A program made the translations under genes and the position numbers. Below the pieces are notes generated by a model, which saw nothing but the letters and a program-made list of their open reading frames with translations, was not told where the DNA came from and searched no databases. A DNA stretch of 64,000 nt. Origin: Lachnospiraceae bacterium P6B14 (GTDB lineage: Bacteria > Bacillota > Clostridia > Lachnospirales > Lachnospiraceae). The stretch covers positions 62,001 to 126,000 of the forward strand of contig JHWZ01000006.1 in assembly GCA_000687695.1 (NCBI GenBank), read 5' to 3'. Shown in pieces: positions 43,245 to 51,047 of the stretch (its first letter is position 1; each line of letters begins with the position of its first letter).

Positions 43245-43973
43245 TCAGTCATCACTCACGATACGAAGAATATCCAAGAACAGATTGATGATGTCAACGT
43301 AAAGTGATGTTGCAAAAAGAACCGCATTCTTTGCAGTCGGTGTAGCCTCCTGTGCCTTTGCCCAATCGTATCCGATAAAGCCCGAGAAGATGATGGCTGA
43401 TACCACACTGATCCATGTCGGATATGTACCTGTTACCAAAAGCATGATGACTTCCGTGATGATCACTCCTATCAGAGCGACAAACAGAACTCTTCCGATT
43501 TTTTTAAACATATCCTGCCAAAGTGTTCCGAGTAAAAGCATCAATGCCGTAACAATAGTCGTTACCAAAAATGCCTCGAGTACGATCTGCGGCATATACA
43601 TGCTCACGATCATAGCAAGCGTGATACCGAAGCCTACAACCAAAATATTGTAACCGACAAAACTGATGACAGGGTTCTTTGCTACATGCACTATGATGCA
43701 TCCGACGATGACCATGGCGAGATAGATCAAAATGTATACCCACTTGTTCTGAAAAGCGGCTGTGATCTGATCTCCGAAAAACATACAGATCGCCGTATCC
43801 AGTCCGACACCCCAAAGAACAATAAATCCGATGATCAGGTTATACGCTCTGCGCGAGATCGTACCCGTCTCACTCATAACCGCCTCAGCCGCAGTGTGCG
43901 TAGCGGCGCTCGCCCCTTGCATCACCTGCTCATATAAAGGCTGCTCTGCAGTCTGTCCATTATTCTGATTCAT
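43245..43973 (-). CDS. Bax inhibitor-1/YccA family membrane protein
   Basis: A 242-residue integral membrane protein with seven hydrophobic segments from about residue 43 to the end and the family end WAKAQEATPTAKNAVLFATSLYVDIINLFLDILRI (motif core ATSLYVDIINLFL). BI-1 proteins are pH-sensitive calcium-leak or membrane-protein quality-control factors; the bacterial role is uncertain. ATG 43973 follows GGAGAG; the further upstream ATG at 43991 overlaps that site. Confidence 0.92.
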   Translation of the reverse strand: MNQNNGQTAEQPLYEQVMQGASAATHTAAEAVMSETGTISRRAYNLIIGFIVLWGVGLDTAICMFFGDQITAAFQNKWVYILIYLAMVIVGCIIVHVAKNPVISFVGYNILVVGFGITLAMIVSMYMPQIVLEAFLVTTIVTALMLLLGTLWQDMFKKIGRVLFVALIGVIITEVIMLLVTGTYPTWISVVSAIIFSGFIGYDWAKAQEATPTAKNAVLFATSLYVDIINLFLDILRIVSDD

Positions 43974-44049
43974 TATACTCTCCTTTCCCATAAAACATAT
44001 TTACATGGTGAATTATAGCACATTCTTTCAATATATGTAAAGATGTTTT

Positions 44050-45414
44050 TTACTTCTCAAGTAGTGCCACAGTCTCGACGTGTCTGGTCTGCCAGAACTG
44101 ATCGACAACACACCCCCTCTTCAAAGAGTAACCGTACTCCGAAAGTCTGTCGATATCACGAGCAAGTGTCGCCGGATCACAACTGACGTAGACTATGCGT
44201 GATGGTGACGCTTTACCTATGGCAGTGATCAGCTTTTCATCGCAGCCTTTTCGTGGCGGATCGACGACTACAACATCAGGAAGATCTATGTTCGTGTTTT
44301 CCATCGCCGCATCTATAACATCCTCCGCTGCCCCGCAGATAAACTCCGCATTATCAATACCGTTTATCTTTGCATTTTCTTTTGCATTTTTAATAGCCTG
44401 CTCTACTATCTCCACTCCGATTACTTCCTTCGCTTTTTTTGATAAAAATAAGCTGATGGTACCTATCCCGCAGTAAAGATCCCAAACCACTTCGTCACCA
44501 CCAAGCGAAGCATATTCCAGTGCTTTATCATAAAGCTTTCCCGTAATATAAGAGTTTACCTGATAAAATGATTCCGGCGCTATACGGAATAAAACATCAC
44601 CTATTTTATCCTCGATATATAACGGTCCTTCGACCATTTCAAATGACTCCCCAAGTATTACATTGGTTTCTTTTTTATTATAATTAATACATATACTTGT
44701 TACATTTTTTATTTCTTTTATTTTGCTTATTATATCTTCCACGTCCGCAGTTTTTTTAAATACAACAAGGCATACCATGGTCTGTCCTGTTGCCGCTGCC
44801 GTACGGATATACAGATGTCTGATATCCTCTGTCAGATCGATATTATCTTCTACTACCTTCTTTATTTCATTTATGATCGGTTGCTGTATCACACACTCGT
44901 CACATGGAATTATATCATGTGATCTGGCTGCATAAAATCCTATTACTCTTTTTCCTTCTTTATTTTTTCCGATCGGGAATTGTGCCTTGTTTCTATAGTG
45001 CCACGGTTCATCCTCACAACCTATAGACTCTAACAACGGGACGACAACTCCTCCTATCCTCTCAAGGCATTCCTTCACACGTCCTATCTTGAATCCAAGC
45101 TGAGCTTCATAGGACATGTGCTGCAGCTCACATCCTCCACACCTTTTCGCTACGGGACACACCGGCTCTACGCGATCAGGTGATGGCGTAATTACAGACA
45201 ATAAACGCGCGTAACCGTAGTTCTTTTTTGTTTTGGTCACCACAACTCTTACCTTTTCGCCCGGAAGAGCTCCCGACACAAAAAGGGTATAGCCATCAAT
45301 ATGACTGATACCCTCCCCGGAGTTCCCGAAGGACTCTATTTTAATCTCATATTCCTGATTCTTTTTAACTTCCACCATACGCGCTCTTTCTGTCTCTGAT
45401 TCCGGATTACTCAT
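44050..45414 (-). CDS. rlmD: 23S rRNA (uracil-5-)-methyltransferase RlmD/RumA family
   Basis: A 454-residue SAM-dependent RNA methyltransferase. A TRAM domain occupies about residues 12-75, then an Fe-S cysteine cluster (CPVAKRCGGCELQHM near 95). The methyltransferase domain has DLYCGIGTISLFL, VVVDPPRKGCD and the catalytic Cys in IVYVSCDPATLARD. The ATG at 45414 overlaps the stop of the preceding gene (ATGAGTAA), so initiation is coupled. It could equally be the RlmCD type that modifies two uridines. Confidence 0.93.
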   Translation of the reverse strand: MSNPESETERARMVEVKKNQEYEIKIESFGNSGEGISHIDGYTLFVSGALPGEKVRVVVTKTKKNYGYARLLSVITPSPDRVEPVCPVAKRCGGCELQHMSYEAQLGFKIGRVKECLERIGGVVVPLLESIGCEDEPWHYRNKAQFPIGKNKEGKRVIGFYAARSHDIIPCDECVIQQPIINEIKKVVEDNIDLTEDIRHLYIRTAAATGQTMVCLVVFKKTADVEDIISKIKEIKNVTSICINYNKKETNVILGESFEMVEGPLYIEDKIGDVLFRIAPESFYQVNSYITGKLYDKALEYASLGGDEVVWDLYCGIGTISLFLSKKAKEVIGVEIVEQAIKNAKENAKINGIDNAEFICGAAEDVIDAAMENTNIDLPDVVVVDPPRKGCDEKLITAIGKASPSRIVYVSCDPATLARDIDRLSEYGYSLKRGCVVDQFWQTRHVETVALLEK

Positions 45415-46357
45415 CTTTTGAATGAGTCTGTCTGATATTGCTGTCAAGCAATCTGTTGAAACCGAGCCAACCCATATCATCTTTAGCACCGTCCAAAGCC
45501 TCTGTCATCGTCTGAAGCTTTGCGTCGGTATTATCCGCGATGTGAAGGGCGAGTGCCTCAATGATTCCGGGTGTTTTCGGCGATCCGAACTCGAGCTTTC
45601 CATGATGAGCGAGGATACAGTGGATGAGCTCCGCACGAAGCTCTGAAGGAAATCCGGTTATATCCTCACATGCGTTCTCAATAAGTCTCGCCCCGATATA
45701 GATATGTCCTAAAAGGTTTCCTTCATCCGAATAATCATTCTCCGGAAAATCAGTAAGCTCATACACCTTCCCCATATCATGAAGAAGTGATGCGGTGATC
45801 AAAAGATCTCTGTTTATCCTCGGATACTGTTTCGTATACAACTCGCACAGTCTCGTCACTGCCAGTGTATGCTCAACCAGTCCACCCATAAAAGAATGGT
45901 GAACACTCTTTGCTGCGGAGTGAGCCTTGAACCTCTTTAAGAAGTCTGTATCCTCGACAAAATATTTCTTTAATAGCTGACCGAGATATGGATTTTTTAC
46001 ACTGTTTACAAACCCGATAAACTCTGTCATCATAGCATCCATATCCTTGCTTGTACAAGGAATATAGTCTGCGGGATCATACTCACCTTCGTCGGCTACA
46101 CGTACCCTGTTTACGTTTACCTGGAGATTGCCCTGGAAGCTGGTAACGGTTCCTTCGCACGCAATGTAATTCATGGAATCAAACTCGGCGATAGCCGCAG
46201 TGAGCTCCCATATTTTTGCATCGATAGTTCCTGTTTTATCCTGCAGGATAAGCGAATAATATGTCTTCCCCGCTTTCGTTTTCAGTATTTGTTTCTGCTT
46301 GCAAAGATAAACTCCGGTAAACTTGTTTCCTTCTCTATAATCAGATAAATAATACAT
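45407..46357 (-). CDS. 3'-5' exoribonuclease YhaM family protein
   Basis: A 316-residue protein with an N-terminal OB-fold (KQKQILKTKAGKTYYSLIL, DAKIWEL) and an HD phosphohydrolase domain (HHSFMGGLVEHTLAV near residue 155, LLHDMGKVYEL near 198, AHHGKLEFGSPKTP). YhaM proteins degrade RNA and single-stranded DNA from the 3' end. ATG 46357, behind GGAGGATTAGT, gives the family start MYYLSDYREG. An in-frame GTG at 46489, also with GGAGG 5 nt upstream, would add a 44-residue His/Cys-rich extension that passes through four hairpins. Confidence 0.92.
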   Translation of the reverse strand: MYYLSDYREGNKFTGVYLCKQKQILKTKAGKTYYSLILQDKTGTIDAKIWELTAAIAEFDSMNYIACEGTVTSFQGNLQVNVNRVRVADEGEYDPADYIPCTSKDMDAMMTEFIGFVNSVKNPYLGQLLKKYFVEDTDFLKRFKAHSAAKSVHHSFMGGLVEHTLAVTRLCELYTKQYPRINRDLLITASLLHDMGKVYELTDFPENDYSDEGNLLGHIYIGARLIENACEDITGFPSELRAELIHCILAHHGKLEFGSPKTPGIIEALALHIADNTDAKLQTMTEALDGAKDDMGWLGFNRLLDSNIRQTHSKDE

Positions 46358-46370
46358 ACTAATCCTCCAC

Positions 46371-46491
46371 GACGAGCACTTGTGCGAGTCACCGCATGCG
46401 TGCTTTCGGCACGCATGTCGGATCAAAGGCTGTTTGGGCTCGTCACAAACAGCCGTGTGAAAAATCAGCATATCAATGTGATTTTTCACAC
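46371..46491. repeat. Four consecutive stem-loops before yhaM
   Basis: 46371-46390 GAC-GA-GCAC-TT-GTGC-GA-GTC; 46395-46417 CATGCGTGC-5 nt-GCACGCATG; 46428-46454 GGCTGTTTG-9 nt-CAAACAGCC; 46455-46491 a perfect 13-bp stem GTGTGAAAAATCA/TGATTTTTCACAC with an 11-nt loop. The last two touch. None has a U-run. They fill the leader between the 7TM-GGDEF-EAL gene and yhaM. Confidence 0.7.
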
Positions 46492-46521
46492 TAACCTCCG
46501 CCACACACATGATGTTTACGT

Positions 46522-48870
46522 TTAACTCTCTCTCATGATGCGCCCACCGCCGGTACGCATATATCTCTCCTCAAACTCCGCAACCGGCACTGCTCTGGAA
46601 TAGTAATACCCCTGAAACATATCACATCCGATGCCGGACAAAAACTGAAGCTGTTCTTTCGTTTCGACGCCCTCTGTAATAACAGGAAGCTTTAGGCGTT
46701 TTGCCAATGATATAATAGACTTCAATATCTCTTTGGCCTTTTCCTCTTCTCTTGTTTTTTCGAGGAATACCATATCGATCTTTATCACATCAAGAGGAAT
46801 ATCTTTAAGCATATTTAACGAAGAGAACCCGTTTCCAAAATCATCCATCTCCACGATGAACCCGTGCTCACGAAGACTGTAAATAGCTTCTATCCTTCGC
46901 TTTGCATCATACATCATGGTGTGTTCCGTGATCTCAAGTCTGAGCTTTTTCGGATCCACCTCGTACTTTTCTGTCAGCTCTACGAAAACCTCCACGACAT
47001 CAATAAAGAAGAAATCAACCGGTGAGATGTTTACCGATACATACAGATCATCCCATCCCTGTTTCTCCCATTGTTTTACGATCTTACATGCCTTCTCCCA
47101 CATGTATTGATCAACTCTGACAATATAACCATTCTTCTCAAGAGTAGGCAAAAATCTCTTTGGCCTCAGGAATCCTTCCGTCGGATGCATCCATCTTGCC
47201 AAAAGCTCGACTCCACAGATCGTTCCGTCTACAGTTACCTGAGGTTGTACGTAACCAAGTATCTGCTCCTCCTCAAGTCCCGCATCAATAGAACCTGCTA
47301 TTCTCTGCTCCCAAAGGATATTCTCTCGCAGGTTTACATCATAATACGCAACTCTCTTCTGCATATCATTTTTGATAGTTGCCAATGCCATCGTCGCACG
47401 GTCAAACATTACCGACGGAGGAATACGTCTATCTGAAACCTCGTATACCCCTACATGGATTATGATAGGATAGAACATATCCTTCTCTTTATCCATATCG
47501 GATTTGACTCTCATGACACCCTCTTCAAAAATCTCCTCGCGGAAGTTCTTTCTGTTCATGATCAAGCCGAATTTATCTCCTCCAATACGTCCATATATCG
47601 TATCATCGGATGCATTGGCTCTTATCTGATTTGCGAGATTTATAAGGATCTCATCACCGGTTTTTCGACCGTATATGTCATTCACCATCTTGAATCCCTT
47701 GATATCAGACGTGACAACAACATAACGCTGATCAGGATTCTCTATCAAAAGTTTTTCAATACGTGAGAACATATAATCCGCGTTATAGATACCGGTAAGA
47801 CTGTCATGTGTGGCCTGATAACGCTCCTTATCAATTCGTCTCTGTTCCTCAGTCCTATCCTTGACCGCTAAAAATGAACCAGCCGTGCGTCCTTTTTTAT
47901 CATTGATCTTTTGGAATTCAATATCATAAGTGTATTTCTCCCCTTCTACGGTAAAGTTTCTGACACACTGGAAGTATCCCTCCATAAGAATATCTTCGAT
48001 ATCGACTTCGCCATTTGTGATAACTTCTTTTGCATAATTCCATACTCCGTCCATGGCAGCTTCCGATTCGATACTCCTCCCATTCATCTCGTAAAGCTCT
48101 TTTGCACGACGGTTCACTAATATACATTTATAATTATCATCAAAGAAGAAAATTGCCTCGGTTATGTTTGTCACAACCTCGCTTAACATCCGGTATGTTG
48201 CAATATACGGCTTGTACTCGATCGCAAAAAAGTAGATCAAAATAGCCATCGTCAGATAACTGATCATGGAGTACTCAAGTACTGATTTGTTCAGTATGTA
48301 ATACATTTCCCACACCGCAACAACGATGATCGAGAACTCGATAACGAAATACTTCTCGCGGTAAAGCACCGATGTTTTTACGATCTTTACGATCATTACT
48401 ATCATACATGCGGCAACTATAGCATATGAGAATCCCAGATGTATATAATGATACCAAAGCGACGCATATTTGAAGTATATGCTTCCACCCTCCAGTGTCA
48501 CCTGCTCCATTTTGAAACAATGATGAAGTAACGGATTTAAGAATACCAATACCGTATCGATTCCGGCAAGGAATCCTACCAGTCTCTCCCACTTTGTCCT
48601 TCTGTAAGAATAATCACAATACTCCGCACAGAATCTGAGCATGTACACGAGCATCCAGTTCGTGCTTACAAAATAGCATGCGTAGCCCCAACCACCTACG
48701 GTCGCATTCGGCGAAAAAAGAATCAGCACATTTGACGCAACGGGAAATAAGGCCGATACCATCAGTTGAAACATAACTTTTGATATCGGCTTCTTGCTCT
48801 TTTTGGTGCGGAACATACAGAAGAACAGCACCAACGTTAGTATGCTTAGTATGGTTATAAATGTAATCAT
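46522..48870 (-). CDS. Seven-TM sensor with PAS, degenerate GGDEF and intact EAL domains
   Basis: A 782-residue membrane c-di-GMP enzyme. Seven hydrophobic segments fill residues 1-225, then a PAS domain (about 230-345). The GGDEF domain (about 360-515) has GGDKF in place of GGDEF, suggesting loss of cyclase activity or a GTP-binding role. The EAL domain (about 525-770) keeps its key residues: GVELLARW, YVSVNISPVDF, LRLEITEHT, VEMDDFGNGFSS, DVIKIDM, ITEGVET and FQGYYYS. Phosphodiesterase activity is expected. ATG 48870 comes 2 nt after the tRNA-Pro 3' end with no ribosome site, so translation may be leaderless after tRNA processing. A longer frame runs back into the tRNA and is not coding. 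Confidence 0.9.
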   Translation of the reverse strand: MITFITILSILTLVLFFCMFRTKKSKKPISKVMFQLMVSALFPVASNVLILFSPNATVGGWGYACYFVSTNWMLVYMLRFCAEYCDYSYRRTKWERLVGFLAGIDTVLVFLNPLLHHCFKMEQVTLEGGSIYFKYASLWYHYIHLGFSYAIVAACMIVMIVKIVKTSVLYREKYFVIEFSIIVVAVWEMYYILNKSVLEYSMISYLTMAILIYFFAIEYKPYIATYRMLSEVVTNITEAIFFFDDNYKCILVNRRAKELYEMNGRSIESEAAMDGVWNYAKEVITNGEVDIEDILMEGYFQCVRNFTVEGEKYTYDIEFQKINDKKGRTAGSFLAVKDRTEEQRRIDKERYQATHDSLTGIYNADYMFSRIEKLLIENPDQRYVVVTSDIKGFKMVNDIYGRKTGDEILINLANQIRANASDDTIYGRIGGDKFGLIMNRKNFREEIFEEGVMRVKSDMDKEKDMFYPIIIHVGVYEVSDRRIPPSVMFDRATMALATIKNDMQKRVAYYDVNLRENILWEQRIAGSIDAGLEEEQILGYVQPQVTVDGTICGVELLARWMHPTEGFLRPKRFLPTLEKNGYIVRVDQYMWEKACKIVKQWEKQGWDDLYVSVNISPVDFFFIDVVEVFVELTEKYEVDPKKLRLEITEHTMMYDAKRRIEAIYSLREHGFIVEMDDFGNGFSSLNMLKDIPLDVIKIDMVFLEKTREEEKAKEILKSIISLAKRLKLPVITEGVETKEQLQFLSGIGCDMFQGYYYSRAVPVAEFEERYMRTGGGRIMRES

Positions 48871-48872
48871 AA

Positions 48873-48946
48873 TCGGGATGACCGGATTTGAACCGACGAC
48901 CTCTTGACCCCCAGTCAAGCGCGCTACCAAACTACGCCACATCCCG
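48873..48946 (-). tRNA. tRNA-Pro (GGG)
   Basis: A 74-nt cloverleaf: acceptor CGGGATG/CATCCCG with discriminator A, D-arm GGCG...CGC with A14 and GG, anticodon stem CTTGA/TCAAG with loop CTGGGGG (anticodon GGG) and T-arm TCGTCGGTTCAAATCCGGT-like with G-U pairs. CCA is not encoded. The promoter at 48975-49003 drives it, and the EAL gene follows directly. Confidence 0.93.
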
Positions 48947-48974
48947 AAAGCGCCCTTCGTTCCGACGGACTTTC

Positions 48975-49003
48975 ATTTTACCACCAAAACCGCCTCTTGT
49001 CAA
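48975..49003 (-). promoter_or_regulatory. Promoter of tRNA-Pro and the following sensor gene
   Basis: Minus-strand perfect TTGACA, a 17-nt spacer and TAAAAT, about 30 nt before the tRNA 5' end. Bases 49004-49163 upstream hold no recognisable gene. Confidence 0.8.
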
Positions 49004-49163
49004 GGTTTTACGCTGATTTCCGCCGGAAGAGTCATCATCCGGCCTCGACCGAAAACTAATAAACCCCATCCTGAAACCCATATAGTTGAGAGCGCACGCT
49101 GGGATGATCCTTAACCATAACATTTATCAAAATGAGATCATCACTGACCATAGTTTTTATTTA

Positions 49164-50507
49164 TTATAACCCTGTCATATCAATTTGAATATGCGAGTTC
49201 TTTAGTTTGCTGTTTCGAATCAGCCCGGCCATATAGATGGGCAGATAGGCTATCCTTTCATCTACTTCAACGTTGGAGTTTGACAAAACAATAGCCTTTG
49301 ATATATATGGCTCCTCTCTTTGCATGATATGGTTTAGGGCTCGATGGCTCCGATACTTTTTCCCGGATTTAACCTCTATAGGAATGCATGCGCCATCACA
49401 TTCTACAATAAAATCTACCTCACCCAGTTTAGAATCCTTGTAATAATATGGAGTAGTCCCTGCTGATTCAAGAAGCACTGCTACCGCGTTTTCAAACATA
49501 GCACCATAGTTTATATCTTTTTCATGATTCAAAATCTTTAGTTTTACCTCGTCCGAATAATACGATGTCAACAGCCCAACATCGTTCATAAATAGCTTAA
49601 ACAAGTTGCTTGTCTTACTCTGAAGGAATGGTACCGTTGTTTCCGCAACTCCATACACGGGTATCGCGACCCCGGCGTCTTTCAACCACAAAAAACTGTT
49701 TTCATATCTATCAAATTTAAATTGTTTATCTAAATCCGAAAACACGAATCGCTTGTTTTGCATGTTTAATTCACTCGGAATCAAATCATAGATCGTGACC
49801 AGCTTCAGTCTTTTTTCTTTTTCATACTTTGTAAAATCTCTTTTATAAAGATTAACTATATCTTTATGAACAACTGAAACATCATTCAGATCATGCGTTT
49901 CTACATATGACTGAACAGCCTGCGGCATACCGCCGATTATCAAGTATAAATGAAATAGATCAATCAATTTGTCGTGAATAAAACCATCAACGGGTTCCTT
50001 CTTCTCAAAGCACTCGATAATCTGGTTCCAGGTGTCCGCATGTCCACCGAGCGCCATCAGGAATTCTTCAAAATCAAGCGGATACATCGTTGTTTCATGC
50101 AAATATCCCACCGGTGCAGAACGAAAACTGTTCAATTCTATCCCAAGAAGGGATCCCGAAAATACATACGTATACTTGTTTTCATCAATAAGGAATTTCA
50201 TCAGCGTAAGTGCATCGTCTGCCTCCTGTATCTCATCAAAAAACAAAATGCTGCTTTCGGGAATGGCTTTTCCCGCAATGAGTTGAAGCTTTTGAATAAA
50301 ATCCGATGCATCCTTGGCACCATCAAATAATGTACATACTTCCTGCTGCTCAATTAAGTTGAACTCGAAAAATGGCCTGCCGGTTTCCTCAGATATTTTG
50401 CGGATCAAGAATGTTTTCCCGACCTGTCGGGCTCCGTCAACCAGAAGAGCCTGTTTTTTCTGCGAAATATACTCCTCCAGTTCACCTTCGTGTTTTCTTG
50501 CAAGCAT
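49164..50507 (-). CDS. AAA ATPase with DUF4143 domain
   Basis: A 447-residue protein of the AAA_14/DUF4143 family. Walker A is LVDGARQVGKTFLIR near residue 22, Walker B ILFFDEIQEAD near residue 87, and a sensor-type FSGSLLGIEL at about 115. The C-terminal DUF4143 part (about 215-430) contains a nuclease-like element GEVDFIVE...IPIEVKSGK, the D-(E/Q)xK pattern of the PD-(D/E)xK fold. The function is unknown; such genes are common, strain-variable and often single. ATG 50507 is behind GGAGGGATTAGT. Confidence 0.92.
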   Translation of the reverse strand: MLARKHEGELEEYISQKKQALLVDGARQVGKTFLIRKISEETGRPFFEFNLIEQQEVCTLFDGAKDASDFIQKLQLIAGKAIPESSILFFDEIQEADDALTLMKFLIDENKYTYVFSGSLLGIELNSFRSAPVGYLHETTMYPLDFEEFLMALGGHADTWNQIIECFEKKEPVDGFIHDKLIDLFHLYLIIGGMPQAVQSYVETHDLNDVSVVHKDIVNLYKRDFTKYEKEKRLKLVTIYDLIPSELNMQNKRFVFSDLDKQFKFDRYENSFLWLKDAGVAIPVYGVAETTVPFLQSKTSNLFKLFMNDVGLLTSYYSDEVKLKILNHEKDINYGAMFENAVAVLLESAGTTPYYYKDSKLGEVDFIVECDGACIPIEVKSGKKYRSHRALNHIMQREEPYISKAIVLSNSNVEVDERIAYLPIYMAGLIRNSKLKNSHIQIDMTGL

Positions 50508-50551
50508 ACTAATCCCTCCATCAATTACCTCATTTATAGCTGCATGCCTGC

Positions 50552-50580
50552 ATTATACCAATTTTCGTCGTTTTTGTCAA
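50552..50580 (-). promoter_or_regulatory. Promoter of the DUF4143 ATPase gene
   Basis: Minus-strand perfect TTGACA, a 17-nt spacer and perfect TATAAT. The 33-bp repeats begin at the base next to the -35 box. Confidence 0.85.
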
Positions 50581-50674
50581 ATTTTGCCCGATTTTCGCGC
50601 ATATATTCTGGCATTTTTGCCCGATTTTCGCGCATATATTCTGGCATTTTTGCCCGATTTTCGCGCATATGTTC
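50581..50674. repeat. 33-bp tandem repeats, about 2.9 copies, upstream of the ATPase promoter
   Basis: Copies at 50581-50612, 50613-50645 and 50646-50674. Each contains TTTTGCCCGATTTTCGCGC and the first two end in ATATATTCTGGC. They are almost identical. Each has a partial dyad CGA-TTT-TCG. The place next to the -35 suggests binding sites for a regulator in phase on the DNA. Confidence 0.85.
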
Positions 50675-50709
50675 ATTTGTGCAGTAAACTTTTTCACTTC
50701 ATCGTTTTC

Positions 50710-50850
50710 TTGGTTTTCAACAAATCAAACCTACATCTACGCCACGCGCTATGACAGCTTTTCAAAAACAACATACGTGTCGTCGTTGTATGTCCCATCT
50801 TCATTTACCAGTGTCGAACCGTAGTAGTCATGCCTGTCTTCATCATTCAT
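50710..50850. repeat. 141-bp direct duplication, copy 1
   Basis: Matches 53715-53855 with about two differences. The second copy is the 3' end of the lipoprotein gene ending at 53754. Confidence 0.9.
50749..50850 (-). pseudogene. Truncated duplicate of the 53754 lipoprotein (last 33 codons)
   Basis: The frame reads MNDEDRHDYYGS to FEKLS and equals the last 33 residues of the lipoprotein encoded at 53754-54575. It has GGAGGTAA just before its ATG. The intact gene's start has GGAGGTAAATCAATCATGAAG, here GGAGGTAAATGAATGATGAAG, so a whole copy seems to have lost its body by recombination between these similar sequences. A 33-residue product could still be made, but it is probably a remnant. Confidence 0.75.
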
Positions 50851-50863
50851 TTACCTCCATTGA

Positions 50864-51046
50864 TTATTTGATTATCTGCACCGCACGCTCAGCGTCTTTT
50901 TCAGAAACAAAAATGTCGTATCCTTCCAAGGACATACCTGCTTTGATTGTAAATACACTTCCCGCACCCGACTCCATCCTGTAGCACGGAATCCCGGCAC
51001 TTTTTAGCCTCGCCAGTATGGTTTCTGCATCAACAAGCGTAGCCAC
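50864..51046 (-). CDS. Small DUF2007-like protein
   Basis: A 60-residue protein with the pattern of DUF2007 (putative signal-transducing domain): AETILARLKSAGIPCYRM, a Gly-rich middle and YDIFVSEKDAERAVQIIK. It starts at GTG 51046, one base after the stop of the large lipoprotein gene (TAATGTG), with GAGG upstream, so translation is coupled. The function is unknown. Confidence 0.7.
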   Translation of the reverse strand: MATLVDAETILARLKSAGIPCYRMESGAGSVFTIKAGMSLEGYDIFVSEKDAERAVQIIK

Positions 51047-51047
51047 A

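Noticed and set aside
46358-46510. yhaM start far upstream at 46510
   Set aside because: The frame is open, but the family start and a good ribosome site are at 46357; the upstream part is filled with perfect hairpins. The GTG at 46489 is kept only as an open alternative.
48871-48942. Longer N-terminus of the EAL sensor reaching into the tRNA
   Set aside because: The extra 24 codons are the tRNA-Pro gene read in frame.
50314-50754. Plus-strand frame with repeated LPDFRAYILAF units
   Set aside because: The peptide repeat is only the translation of the 33-bp DNA repeat, whose length is a multiple of three; the frame overlaps the ATPase start and promoter.
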